Shown one piece after another: positions 19,999 through 28,254 of a stretch of 64,000 nt of DNA. The stretch comes from Polynucleobacter duraquae (GTDB lineage: Bacteria > Pseudomonadota > Gammaproteobacteria > Burkholderiales > Burkholderiaceae), in contig NZ_CP007501.1 of NCBI RefSeq assembly GCF_000973625.1, positions 496,001-560,000 of the forward strand, given 5' to 3'. A program made the translations under genes and the position numbers. The notes under the pieces are model-generated. The model ran no database searches, was not told the origin of the DNA, and saw only the letters and a list, made by a program, of their open reading frames with translations. The stretch's first letter is position 1, and every line of letters begins with the position of its first letter.

Positions 19999-21522
19999 AT
20001 GAATTTATATTCCTTGTTGGAAACAGGTTTTCCAAAAGATAAGCAGGCTTGTGCATTGGAAACGCATGATGGTTTGTACTACTCCTGGAGTGATCTGGAG
20101 CGCGCTACTTCCAAGATGGCAAACCTACTGAAGAGCCTCAAATTACCGGCAGGGTCTCGTGTTGCTGTTCAGGTTGAAAAGTCGCCTGAGGCACTCTTTC
20201 TGTATCTAGCAACTGTAAAAGCAGGCTATGTTTATCTACCTCTGAATACTGCCTATCAAGCGGCGGAGATTCAATACTTTTTAGAGAATGCTGAGCCTGC
20301 GGTAGTTATCTGTAGTAGCAAAAACTTCTCATGGGTATCTAAGGTTGCATTTAAAGCTGGCACTAAGCATGTCTTTACTCTAGATGAGGATCGCAAAGGC
20401 ACCTTATTAGAGCGTGCCGCTGGTCAAAGCGATAAGTTCAAAACTATTGCTGTAAAGGATGATGATTTAGCGGCTATCTTGTATACCTCCGGTACAACTG
20501 GTCGTAGCAAGGGTGCAATGTTGACTCATAAAAACTTGGGCAGCAATGCGCAGGTATTGCAAAAGTTTTGGGGTTGGAAAAAAGGCGATGTCTTATTGCA
20601 TGCGCTCCCAATCTTCCACGTACACGGATTATTTGTAGCTGCGCACGGGGCATTAATTAACGGTAGCAAAATGATTTGGTTGCCACGTCTAGATACTGCG
20701 CAATTGATTCATCACATGCCAAATTCCACTGTGATGATGGGTGTGCCGACTTTCTATGTGCGACTGCTCGCAGATAAAAACTTTAATAAGAGCGTCACGC
20801 GCAATATGCGCCTGTTTGTTTCTGGTTCTGCTCCACTACTGACTGAAACATTTAACTCTTTTAAAGAAGTGATTGGGCAGCCCATTCTTGAGCGCTATGG
20901 CATGAGTGAAACCGTGATGCTTGTTTCTAATCCATATAAAGGTAATCGCGTAGGTGGGTCGGTTGGTTTGCCTCTACCTGGCGTCAAAGTACGTGTGGTG
21001 AATGAAAGTAATAAGCCGTGCGGTACTGATGAAATTGGCAGCATCCAAGTGAAGGGTCCGAATATATTTAAGGGCTACTGGCGCATGCCAGAAAAAACTG
21101 CCGAAGAATTTACTAAGGATGGTTGGTTCAAGACTGGTGACGTTGGTCGCTGGGGTGGCGATGCTAATGGTGGTAAAGCACCCAAGGATTATCTCTGCAT
21201 CGTTGGTCGTAGCAAGGATTTAATTATTTCTGGTGGGTACAACGTATATCCAAAAGAGATCGAAAGTTTTATCGATGATATGGACGGCGTGGATGAGAGT
21301 GCTGTGATTGGTATTCCGCATCCTGATTTTGGTGAGGCGGTAATGGCGGTAGTTGTGCCAAAAGCAGGCGCTAAGTTGGACTCCCAGGCCATGATTGCAA
21401 CACTAAAAACACAAATCGCAAATTTTAAGATTCCTAAGCGTTTAGAGATTGTTTCTGACTTACCTCGTAATGCAATGGGTAAGGTTCAGAAGAATATTCT
21501 GCGTCAGCAATACACTAGCTAA
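19999..21522 (+). CDS. matB: Malonyl-CoA synthetase (MatB-like acyl-CoA ligase)
   Basis: Adenylate-forming enzyme of 507 residues. The ATP-binding YTSGTTGRSKGAMLTH, the ERYGMSETVML motif, the hinge TGDVG and IVGRSKDLIISGGYNVYPKEIE, and the C-terminal PRNAMGKVQKN lysine are all present. Position beside malonyl-CoA decarboxylase makes malonate the expected substrate, and several core segments read like MatB. The gene has a GAGG Shine-Dalgarno and lies 39 bp after the TctC-type gene. It would feed malonyl-CoA to MatA or to fatty acid synthesis. Confidence 0.9.
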   Translation: MNLYSLLETGFPKDKQACALETHDGLYYSWSDLERATSKMANLLKSLKLPAGSRVAVQVEKSPEALFLYLATVKAGYVYLPLNTAYQAAEIQYFLENAEPAVVICSSKNFSWVSKVAFKAGTKHVFTLDEDRKGTLLERAAGQSDKFKTIAVKDDDLAAILYTSGTTGRSKGAMLTHKNLGSNAQVLQKFWGWKKGDVLLHALPIFHVHGLFVAAHGALINGSKMIWLPRLDTAQLIHHMPNSTVMMGVPTFYVRLLADKNFNKSVTRNMRLFVSGSAPLLTETFNSFKEVIGQPILERYGMSETVMLVSNPYKGNRVGGSVGLPLPGVKVRVVNESNKPCGTDEIGSIQVKGPNIFKGYWRMPEKTAEEFTKDGWFKTGDVGRWGGDANGGKAPKDYLCIVGRSKDLIISGGYNVYPKEIESFIDDMDGVDESAVIGIPHPDFGEAVMAVVVPKAGAKLDSQAMIATLKTQIANFKIPKRLEIVSDLPRNAMGKVQKNILRQQYTS

Positions 21523-21539
21523 GAGCAGTAGCCGGTTTC

Positions 21540-22358
21540 TTAAAAACCAAATGCCTTGCGACTTTCATTGAACATGAAAGCTGCAAGCATAAAGAGCATG
21601 ACACCGAAGATGCGTTTGAGCTGAGCTACATTAAGCTTCCTAGCCATCTTTGCGCCTAGTGGGGCGGTAAATATGCTGACTGCCACAATGCAGAGCACCG
21701 CTGGTACGTAAACAAATCCAAGTGAACCTTCGGGAAGGTTAGGGTTGCCCCAACTTCCATACATGTAACCGATCGTCGCTGCAGCTGCAATCGGAAATCC
21801 TAAGCCTGACGAACTTGCCATCGCAGTGTGTGGTTTGACATTGCACCAAAGCATAAATGGCACAGTAATAAATGCCCCGCCTGCACCTACTAGGCTCGCA
21901 ATTACGCCTGTTAGCGCTCCAAATGAGAAAAGACCAAATGCACCAGGTAATTCTCGTCCAGCCGTAGGCTTTTTATTAATGATCATTTGGATCGAGGTGT
22001 AGACAATAAAAATGGCGAAGAAGAGGGATAGCCAGGAGGTGTTGATCGCCTCAAAAATCTCACTACCACCAACCAGACTGCCAATCACTAGACCGGGACT
22101 AAGCGCTGCCACTAACTTCCAGTCGATCGAGTTATGTTTGTGATGCGCCCAGATGGCTGAGGTGGTGGTGAAGAGGATAGTAGCCATACCAGTCGCAATA
22201 GCCATATGTACGATGATGTTTTGGCTAAACCCTAAATGGTTGAAGACCACAATCATGAATGGCACCAAAATCATGCCGCCCCCAATACCTAAGAGGCCTG
22301 CTAGAAAGCCCGATATGCTTCCGCACAGCATCAGCATAGCGATATCGGCTATTGACAT
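21540..22358 (-). CDS. TauE/SafE-family membrane permease
   Basis: Protein of 272 residues with about eight predicted membrane helices in two repeats, each opening with a glycine-rich motif (GFLAGLLGIGGGMILVPFM and GVIASLVGAGGAFITVPFML). The family exports or imports small anions such as sulfite, sulfoacetate or organic acids. It converges on matB, so it is not in the malonate operon, and a transport role for malonate is only a possibility. Its start codon lies just downstream of the 6S RNA on the same strand. Confidence 0.9.
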   Translation of the reverse strand: MSIADIAMLMLCGSISGFLAGLLGIGGGMILVPFMIVVFNHLGFSQNIIVHMAIATGMATILFTTTSAIWAHHKHNSIDWKLVAALSPGLVIGSLVGGSEIFEAINTSWLSLFFAIFIVYTSIQMIINKKPTAGRELPGAFGLFSFGALTGVIASLVGAGGAFITVPFMLWCNVKPHTAMASSSGLGFPIAAAATIGYMYGSWGNPNLPEGSLGFVYVPAVLCIVAVSIFTAPLGAKMARKLNVAQLKRIFGVMLFMLAAFMFNESRKAFGF

Positions 22359-22365
22359 GAATTCC

Positions 22366-22534
22366 CCGCCTTAGCCGCTAGGCCGTCATCCTGAACCCTA
22401 AGGTTCAAGGTGGAACGGCTACTCTGCTTCGGGTGCATTAAGAAGCTCAGGGAGTGAACAGCGCGAAGCTGCCACTTTGAAAATTCGAAACGCTCACGCC
22501 CGCAGTGTAAAGATCGTTCCTGATGCTTGCGCAT
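22366..22534 (-). ncRNA. ssrS: 6S RNA
   Basis: Read on the minus strand, the 3' portion contains CCACCTTGAACC, then AGGGTTCAGG, then CGGCCTAGCGGC. It matches the order and sequence of the 3' strand of E. coli 6S RNA (CACCTTGAACC, AGGGTTCAAGG, CAGCCTGCGGCGG). A central CTCCCTGAGC also recalls the conserved CCCCTGAGC. It directly follows zapA on the same strand, the conserved zapA-ssrS order. 6S RNA mimics an open promoter and sequesters sigma70 RNA polymerase in stationary phase. The ends are approximate to about 10 bases. Confidence 0.85.
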
Positions 22535-22538
22535 CGGT

Positions 22539-22907
22539 TCAAGGAACTATTGGCCTTGGCGAACCAGGCAGGGAAAGGGTTTGCATCAGGGCATCCACCT
22601 GATCTTCCAGAGCATAAATTTCATTCTGGAGCCGAGTAATTTCTTCTGAACTAGGGTTGGATGAACTGCTCTGTGCTGAGGTAATTTGAGATGCGGTTTG
22701 GAGCTTAATGAGATCACCTGCAATCTTCAGCGCGGCCATCATGCTCGCACGTTCGATGCTGCGATTACCACCATTAATTGCCAGTTGAATTTGCTCATCG
22801 ACTAATGTGCAGGCTGCACGAAGTAGTGGCTCATGCTCAGTGCTCGTAGCTAAAGTAATTTTTTGACCGGCGAGGGTTACTTCAATGCGTTGTTGGCTCA
22901 TTGTCAT
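22539..22907 (-). CDS. zapA: Cell division protein ZapA
   Basis: Protein of 122 residues. ZapA binds FtsZ and bundles protofilaments at the septum. The N-terminal RIEVTLAGQKITLATSTEHEPLLRAAC is the ZapA globular domain, followed by a coiled coil ending LQNEIYALEDQVDALMQTL. It overlaps the upstream small coiled-coil gene by 26 bp and is followed by 6S RNA. The ATG at 22907 or a second one two codons in could be used. Confidence 0.9.
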   Translation of the reverse strand: MTMSQQRIEVTLAGQKITLATSTEHEPLLRAACTLVDEQIQLAINGGNRSIERASMMAALKIAGDLIKLQTASQITSAQSSSSNPSSEEITRLQNEIYALEDQVDALMQTLSLPGSPRPIVP

Positions 22908-23166
22908 CCTCTGGATTAGTTGGTGTCACAGGCTCACTGAGCAAGTTCAATTGACGTCCATCACTCTGCTCTGGCAGGCGACTCAAAATATGCTGAACCC
23001 GTTTTTGTGCATCCTCAATTTTGGTCTCAAGTTGGATGCGATCCTGATGTAGTGCTTTGACGGCATCAGAAATTAGCTGAATTTTTCCGGCAAGCCTCTG
23101 CAGAGATGCGGCTATCGGATCAGGTTCAGCAGAGTCGCTTGGGACGTGAGGGTTGTACTCGGTCAT
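22882..23166 (-). CDS. Small coiled-coil protein upstream of zapA
   Basis: Protein of 94 residues with no enzyme motifs. The middle (about residues 18-64) is a heptad-rich helix (SLQRLAGKIQLISDAVKALH and onwards), flanked by proline- and acid-rich, probably disordered, ends. Small coiled-coil proteins at this position upstream of zapA are known in other proteobacteria and are presumed to act in cell division. The overlap with zapA supports co-expression and a real gene. Function is not established. Confidence 0.7.
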   Translation of the reverse strand: MTEYNPHVPSDSAEPDPIAASLQRLAGKIQLISDAVKALHQDRIQLETKIEDAQKRVQHILSRLPEQSDGRQLNLLSEPVTPTNPEDDNEPTTH

Positions 23167-23217
23167 ATAGGCATTGTAGCCTTAGGGAAATGCTTTGTGA
23201 AACCCCCGATTTTGGGC

Positions 23218-23979
23218 TTAGTTGGGTAAAGCTATCCAATCTCCACCAAGCTTTTCTAATCGAATACGGCCATCAAATAGCGCAATCAGGGCTTGATGGG
23301 TTGCAGGATCTTGACTGGATCCTTGAAAATGCAGTTTGCCTTTATTGAGCATGATCACATGGTCAGCTCGGAGTGCGAAATGAATCTCATGCAAAACAGT
23401 GACCAAGGTTTTCCCTTGCCCCAGTAAATTGACTTGCCATTTCAAAAAATCGGCTTGATGAGGGGGGTCTAAGTTCGCTAACGGTTCATCCATTAAAAGA
23501 ATGTCGGAGCCCACAGCAATAAGGCGCGCCAATAAGACTCGTTGACGCTCGCCCCCAGATAGTTGCTGAAGAGGGCGTTGGCGTAAATGCCAAGCATCGC
23601 TCTGCTTCAAGGCCTGCTCGACCAATAGATGATCGGTTTCAGAGGGTAAATGTAGCCAGCCTTGATGAGGTAGTCGCCCTAACATGACGACCTCATAGAC
23701 GCTGAGCGAGTCGCCTAGTTCATCTGGCGAACTCGAGCCCTGATCAAGCCAAGCTATTTTCTTAGCAAGATCTTTTTTAGTAAATGCAGATATATCTACA
23801 CCATCAATGGTAATTGAGCCATCCCACTTGAGTAAGCCCGCTATTGCTTGCAAGAGGGATGACTTACCTGCGCCATTAGGCCCAATAACACTGGTCCATT
23901 TGCCCTGTGGAACATCTATATTTAAGTCAGAGAGAATGGCGCATGGACCTCTATATACATTGAGCTGGTGGGTTTTCAC
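23218..23979 (-). CDS. btuD: Vitamin B12 ABC transporter ATPase BtuD
   Basis: ATPase of 253 residues. Walker A GPNGAGKSSLL, signature LSGGERQR, Walker B ILLMDEPLANLD and the H-loop histidine in VLHEIHFALRADHV are present. It starts with GTG, overlapping the TGA of btuC by 4 bp, so expression is coupled. With BtuC and BtuF it should power import of corrinoids across the inner membrane. Siderophore transporters are close relatives, but the cobalamin riboswitch upstream of the gene set decides the substrate. Confidence 0.88.
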   Translation of the reverse strand: MKTHQLNVYRGPCAILSDLNIDVPQGKWTSVIGPNGAGKSSLLQAIAGLLKWDGSITIDGVDISAFTKKDLAKKIAWLDQGSSSPDELGDSLSVYEVVMLGRLPHQGWLHLPSETDHLLVEQALKQSDAWHLRQRPLQQLSGGERQRVLLARLIAVGSDILLMDEPLANLDPPHQADFLKWQVNLLGQGKTLVTVLHEIHFALRADHVIMLNKGKLHFQGSSQDPATHQALIALFDGRIRLEKLGGDWIALPN

Positions 23980-24953
23980 GGGCGCCCTCCAAGAGATGTT
24001 CTTCTTAGTAGTATCAGCAAATAGAGGCCACCCAAGACTGCAGTGACAAGGCCAACCGGAATTTCAATTGGAGCAAAGAGGGTGCGTGCAATCAGATCTG
24101 AGCTTAGCAATAAGATTCCACCTCCTAAGCAGGAAAATAACAGCTGCACTCGCTGTCTTCCGCCGGCCAGCTTTCTGACTAAGTGCGGAGCAGCTAATCC
24201 AACAAAAGCAATCAAGCCGGTTTGAGCAACAGCACACCCAGTCGCAAGAGCCAGAATGCCAATCAATACTAGGCGCAACTGATCTAGAGGTAAGCCTAAT
24301 GTACGAGCTGTATTTTCACCCAGTGATAGCGCATCGAGTGTAGGGCTAATGATGAGGGTGACAAGCAGGCAAAGCACTAAAGCGATTGCCATGATCTCGA
24401 CACCAGACCAACTCAACAGTGTGGTGTTGCCCAGCATAAAGGATTGAATGCTTTGAAAAAGGTCAGGGCGAATAAAGGTAAACATGGAATTTGCAGCACC
24501 TAAAATCACACTAATTACCACCCCAGATAATAAGAGACGCAAGGAACCGCGGTAGCCGCCCGCCAAAATTAATGAGGCCAGAACACCAATTAACGCTCCA
24601 AGAAATGCGCCACCATTAAGACCAATGATCTCTAGCCAAGAGTTACCAAGGTAAGCAAAGCAAAGGATGCTGCCCACACCTAGTAGTGCGCCCGATGCAC
24701 TTCCAAGTAAATAGGGGTCGGCCAAAGGATTGCGAAATAGGCTTTGGGCAATACCGCCAGCAAGCCCCAATAAAGCTCCTGCAAGGTAAGCCCCCAATGA
24801 TCGTGGAAGCCGAATATCAAAAACCAGAGTTTGGTCAGCATCAATGAAATTCCAGCTGGCACCAGTACTACCCAGTAGGGTGCCCATCAGCACTAAGACA
24901 GCACTAAAAATAAGCAGTCCAGATAGCTTTCCAAGAAAATAATTTTTTTGCAT
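23976..24953 (-). CDS. btuC: Vitamin B12 ABC transporter permease BtuC
   Basis: FecCD/BtuC-type permease of 325 residues with about ten membrane helices. Family segments are NPLADPYLLGSASGALLGVGS, LLLSGVVISVILGA and LIAFVGLAAPHLVRKLAGG. I place the start at 24953, where ATG overlaps the TAA of btuF by one base (TAATG), a strong coupling signal; a frame open to 24986 would overlap btuF. The C-terminus overlaps btuD. Confidence 0.88.
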   Translation of the reverse strand: MQKNYFLGKLSGLLIFSAVLVLMGTLLGSTGASWNFIDADQTLVFDIRLPRSLGAYLAGALLGLAGGIAQSLFRNPLADPYLLGSASGALLGVGSILCFAYLGNSWLEIIGLNGGAFLGALIGVLASLILAGGYRGSLRLLLSGVVISVILGAANSMFTFIRPDLFQSIQSFMLGNTTLLSWSGVEIMAIALVLCLLVTLIISPTLDALSLGENTARTLGLPLDQLRLVLIGILALATGCAVAQTGLIAFVGLAAPHLVRKLAGGRQRVQLLFSCLGGGILLLSSDLIARTLFAPIEIPVGLVTAVLGGLYLLILLRRTSLGGRP

Positions 24954-25858
24954 TATTGAGATGATGACATCTTCTCTTGTATGCATTGAGAAATGATTAG
25001 TGCTGCCTCTCCCATGCGTGGTCCGGGGCGAACCAAGACATCATTTTGATCAGCAGTAAAACTGCAGATGCGATTTCTCTTTACTGCTGGAATCGAATTC
25101 CATCCAGGGCGCTTCTGAATATCTTTGGTAGTAGATTCGGTGAGGAGGATCACATCAGGCTTAGCCTGCACCACAAACTCAGGATTGATTTTAGGAAACG
25201 GTCCGAGAGATTCTGGAATGATATTAAACAAATTTAATTGAGTCAGAATTTCCCCGATAAAGGAGCTTCTACCTGCTGCAAATGGTGCAGGATTTACCTC
25301 AAAGTACACGCTAATATTGCCACCCTTGGAAGAGAGTTGTTTATTGGCGCGCATGATCTCCTTCTGAATCTGATTCCAAACTCGCGTACTCTCAGATGTT
25401 CCCAGTAAGGTATCTAGTTTTTTAAGGGCTCGCTCCTCGTCACCCATCGACTTAACATCGAGTGCAAATGTTCTGACCCCTAAAGAGTTGAGTCTTGCAA
25501 TCGCGGGTGAGGCTTTTTCCAGCAACACAACATCTGGCTTGAGTTGCGCGATACGCTCGATATTGATATCCCCCATACCGCCTAGCTTAGGCAATTCTTG
25601 AATTGATAGTGGCCAATTTGAGAATCGGTCTACACCAACTAAAGCACTACACTTTCCCAAGGCACAAACAGACTCAGTGAGAGAGGGGAGAAGACTTACA
25701 ACACGCTGTGGTGGTTTATCAAACATCACCACAACACCTCGATCGTCAACCACCGAAACCGGTGCAGCAAAAATAGCTAAGGAGAATCCTAGTAGAAATA
25801 AAAACCCCCCGACCGCCAAATAGCGCGTGAGGATCGAGGGTTGAGTGAAGCTTTTCAT
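24953..25858 (-). CDS. btuF: Vitamin B12 periplasmic binding protein BtuF
   Basis: Protein of 301 residues with an N-terminal hydrophobic signal (YLAVGGFLFLLGFSLAIFAAP). The class III binding-protein fold shows RVVSLLPSLTESVCALG near residue 53 and the C-terminal RPGWNSIPAVKRNRI and RPGPRMGEAAL, which read like BtuF. It would deliver cobalamin from the periplasm to BtuCD. The gene follows btuB by 6 bp and overlaps btuC by one base. Confidence 0.88.
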   Translation of the reverse strand: MKSFTQPSILTRYLAVGGFLFLLGFSLAIFAAPVSVVDDRGVVVMFDKPPQRVVSLLPSLTESVCALGKCSALVGVDRFSNWPLSIQELPKLGGMGDINIERIAQLKPDVVLLEKASPAIARLNSLGVRTFALDVKSMGDEERALKKLDTLLGTSESTRVWNQIQKEIMRANKQLSSKGGNISVYFEVNPAPFAAGRSSFIGEILTQLNLFNIIPESLGPFPKINPEFVVQAKPDVILLTESTTKDIQKRPGWNSIPAVKRNRICSFTADQNDVLVRPGPRMGEAALIISQCIQEKMSSSQ

Positions 25859-25864
25859 ATTTAA

Positions 25865-27820
25865 CTACATTGCGTAGCGAATGCCCGCAAAGATATTTGA
25901 ACCCGGAGTGTTGTATCCATAACTTAGTTGATAGTCTTTATTAAATACGTTGTTCCATCGACCAAAAAGGCTCAGATTTTTTTCAAGCTCATGACTGGCG
26001 TATAAGTTGTAAAGACCATAGCCGCCCATGTAGTTTGAGTTACCAGAGTTGTAGCGCCCTCCTTGAAACGTACCCTCAACCCCAACTTTTGTAGATTTAA
26101 TCAAATATTCCGCAGCAATATTTCCGAATTGCCTTGCACGCTTCGCTAATAAATAGCCGGTAGTTTGAGCAACAGGATTTTGTTGGTCGAAAGACGCCCT
26201 GAGCAGTAGATCAGAAATTCTGCTGACGCCACCTAAAGAAACTCCTGAGACCTTCGCAACCCCAGCATTTCCTGCGCAACCGCCTTGGGAGCCATTTAGT
26301 TGAGCAGTCGTACATGGAGGAGATGTAGTTGTATATTGAATCAAGTTGCTAATCGTACTGTTGAAGACAGTAGCATGAAGATCTAAGGCTCTCGACTCAT
26401 AATGCAAGCCTACTTCTGTATTTTTACTTTTCTCAGCCAGTAGACTGGTGTTGCCATAGTCTGGATAGTACAAGTCATAAAAAGAGGGGGCCTTAAACCC
26501 TGTTCCATAGTTAATATTTCCTCTGACATGCTGTGTAAAAAAGTATCCATACGAAGCACTTCCAGTTGTCTGTGGTCCGTATCCGGTGATGCTATCGTTT
26601 CTCAGTGCGAGATTTGCTAAATGACTTCCCCTTTGCAGCTTATAGGCTCCTGCTAAGGTATTTGTATTTTGATCCTGATTGATGTTCCCGTCATTTGCGA
26701 TTGCATTTGCAGTCTTTCGTTCCGCAATAAGTTGCAGCAAGTCCTCGCCAATATTCAAGTCATTCTGCCAAGTGTAAGTGGACAACTTAGTTTTAGTAAC
26801 TGGATTTCCTGATGTGTAAATGTATTGCCCCAAATCGTAGGATTGAGATAACTGAAGACTACTTTTCCAGTATTGATTAACTTGATTATTTGAGTATGCA
26901 GAAAATACTCCAAGATTATTAACTTGGTCTCCGATACCTCCTCCATAATATGAAGTTACTGGATATTGATTTTCCAGACGGCTAGCTAAGAATTGAATAC
27001 CAACCTCTTGGCCTTTATCCCACTCTTGAGACAGTCTCCCGGAGGCGCCACTCTTGGTGTAACCAGTTCTTCCCATTGAAAGTTTTGGGCTGTTACAAAA
27101 ATTGCTGGCCAAGGTTGCACTTGATTGTGTGTTCGGATTACAGGGATTATTGCTGGCAATGCTTGAAAAACCAGTGGATATCTCTTGGCTTGCGCTCAAT
27201 GAATAGCTAGTATTATTTTTTTCACCTAGCGATCCATACAAACTAGCATCAGTGATGCTGGTTCCATAGCTTCCATAGCCAGTTGATGCTGAAACTTTTG
27301 CAGCCCCAACTCCTTTCTTGGTAAAAATTTGGATAACACCGCCTATCGCATCCGAACCATAAAGACTGCTTTGTGGTCCAAAAACAATTTCGATATGGTC
27401 GATGATTCCAAGTGGAATGGCTTGTAAGGTAGAGCTTCCTGAAAGCGCTGATTGTGTTCTTACACCATCAATCAACACTAGTGTTTGATTTGAATTAGCT
27501 CCGCGTAAAAATATACTTGCAGGTGATCCCGCCCCTCCAACTGAAGATATTTCAACGCCGCGTTGACGTTGAAGTAATTCGACAAGGCTGGTTTGACCTG
27601 CCTGTGCAATCTCTTCTGAGCCAATGTAAACGTTATCAGCTAGAACGTCATTTGCTTTTGTCGGGGTCCTAGTTGCCGTCACAATGATTGGATTCATTGG
27701 ATTTGGCGAGTTTGTTACCGAAACCGTTGGATTGGTTTGGGCAATTGCTGCCGTGCTGAGTGTGATTGCTGCGCCACAAAGTAGGGCGACTATTGCTTTA
27801 TTACAGAACTGCTGCTTCAT
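25865..27820 (-). CDS. btuB: TonB-dependent outer-membrane cobalamin receptor BtuB
   Basis: Protein of 651 residues. The signal peptide is roughly residues 1-27, ending in AAIAQ. A TonB box (PIIVTATR) lies near residue 44, then the plug domain with VELLQRQRGVEISSVGG and LRGANSNQTLVLIDGVR, then a 22-strand barrel rich in aromatic and serine/asparagine residues. A cobalamin riboswitch in its leader on the same strand identifies the ligand. The gene heads the btuB-F-C-D operon. Confidence 0.92.
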   Translation of the reverse strand: MKQQFCNKAIVALLCGAAITLSTAAIAQTNPTVSVTNSPNPMNPIIVTATRTPTKANDVLADNVYIGSEEIAQAGQTSLVELLQRQRGVEISSVGGAGSPASIFLRGANSNQTLVLIDGVRTQSALSGSSTLQAIPLGIIDHIEIVFGPQSSLYGSDAIGGVIQIFTKKGVGAAKVSASTGYGSYGTSITDASLYGSLGEKNNTSYSLSASQEISTGFSSIASNNPCNPNTQSSATLASNFCNSPKLSMGRTGYTKSGASGRLSQEWDKGQEVGIQFLASRLENQYPVTSYYGGGIGDQVNNLGVFSAYSNNQVNQYWKSSLQLSQSYDLGQYIYTSGNPVTKTKLSTYTWQNDLNIGEDLLQLIAERKTANAIANDGNINQDQNTNTLAGAYKLQRGSHLANLALRNDSITGYGPQTTGSASYGYFFTQHVRGNINYGTGFKAPSFYDLYYPDYGNTSLLAEKSKNTEVGLHYESRALDLHATVFNSTISNLIQYTTTSPPCTTAQLNGSQGGCAGNAGVAKVSGVSLGGVSRISDLLLRASFDQQNPVAQTTGYLLAKRARQFGNIAAEYLIKSTKVGVEGTFQGGRYNSGNSNYMGGYGLYNLYASHELEKNLSLFGRWNNVFNKDYQLSYGYNTPGSNIFAGIRYAM

Positions 27821-27964
27821 GATGAACCTTCTGCCTTCGAATCACCTAGCTAACTCCCCCGTAAGCTGGGTCGAACAGAATTTCACATTGAGAGTACTCA
27901 GGCGTCAATTGGGCACCATGCCAGTCTGGCAGGGGATGCTTCATCGGCGCGCGAAGGTCCCCGT

Positions 27965-28175
27965 CCGCAAAATTCCACCTGTCTTGGCCGGTATCCGGGC
28001 TAGTAAATCTCAGAATCTGGCCTTCCCATGCAATTGACGCGCACAGTGGCTTATTCAGACTCCTGACACCTTTACCTTGAGGTTAGGGTGCATTTACTTA
28101 CCGTTGCGGGGGCAGCACACGTTTAGTGTTTCCCGTTTAACTTTATTGCATTGCAACAAAGCACCACGACCTTTC
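27965..28175 (-). promoter_or_regulatory. Cobalamin riboswitch
   Basis: On the minus strand the leader of btuB contains, in order, ACGGGAAACAC, a CCCCCGCAACGGTAAG stretch, GCCACTGTG, GGGAAGGCC and the B12-box-like AGCCCGGATACCGGCC (27986-28001). These are conserved blocks of the cobalamin riboswitch core. It should reduce btuB expression when adenosylcobalamin is plentiful. The outer limits are estimates. The expression platform between the box and the btuB start (27821-27965) includes hairpins but no clear U-run, so control may act on translation. Confidence 0.9.
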
Positions 28176-28187
28176 AATTTTATCCTA

Positions 28188-28211
28188 TCAATAGGGTTTA
28201 AACCGTATTGA
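28188..28211. promoter_or_regulatory. 24-bp near-perfect palindrome between divergent btuB leader and regulator gene
   Basis: The arms TCAATA and TATTGA frame GGTTTAAACC, with only one mismatched pair in 24 bp. It sits between the riboswitch transcript and the CRP/FNR-type gene, about 38 bp upstream of the predicted start of the latter (a TACAAT -10-like box is at 28226-28231). On the minus strand it also overlaps the region following TTGACA (28213-28218). It is a likely operator; which protein binds is unknown. Confidence 0.5.
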
Positions 28212-28254
28212 ATGTCAAATAAGCCTACAATGCACCCTTTAGGAACAAGGATTC

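Noticed and set aside
21540..22358. TauE/SafE gene as part of the malonate operon
   Set aside because: It is on the opposite strand and converges with matB; only proximity suggests a link.
23218..24953. ABC genes as iron-siderophore uptake
   Set aside because: The families are related, but the operon starts with a cobalamin riboswitch and the binding protein has BtuF-like segments.
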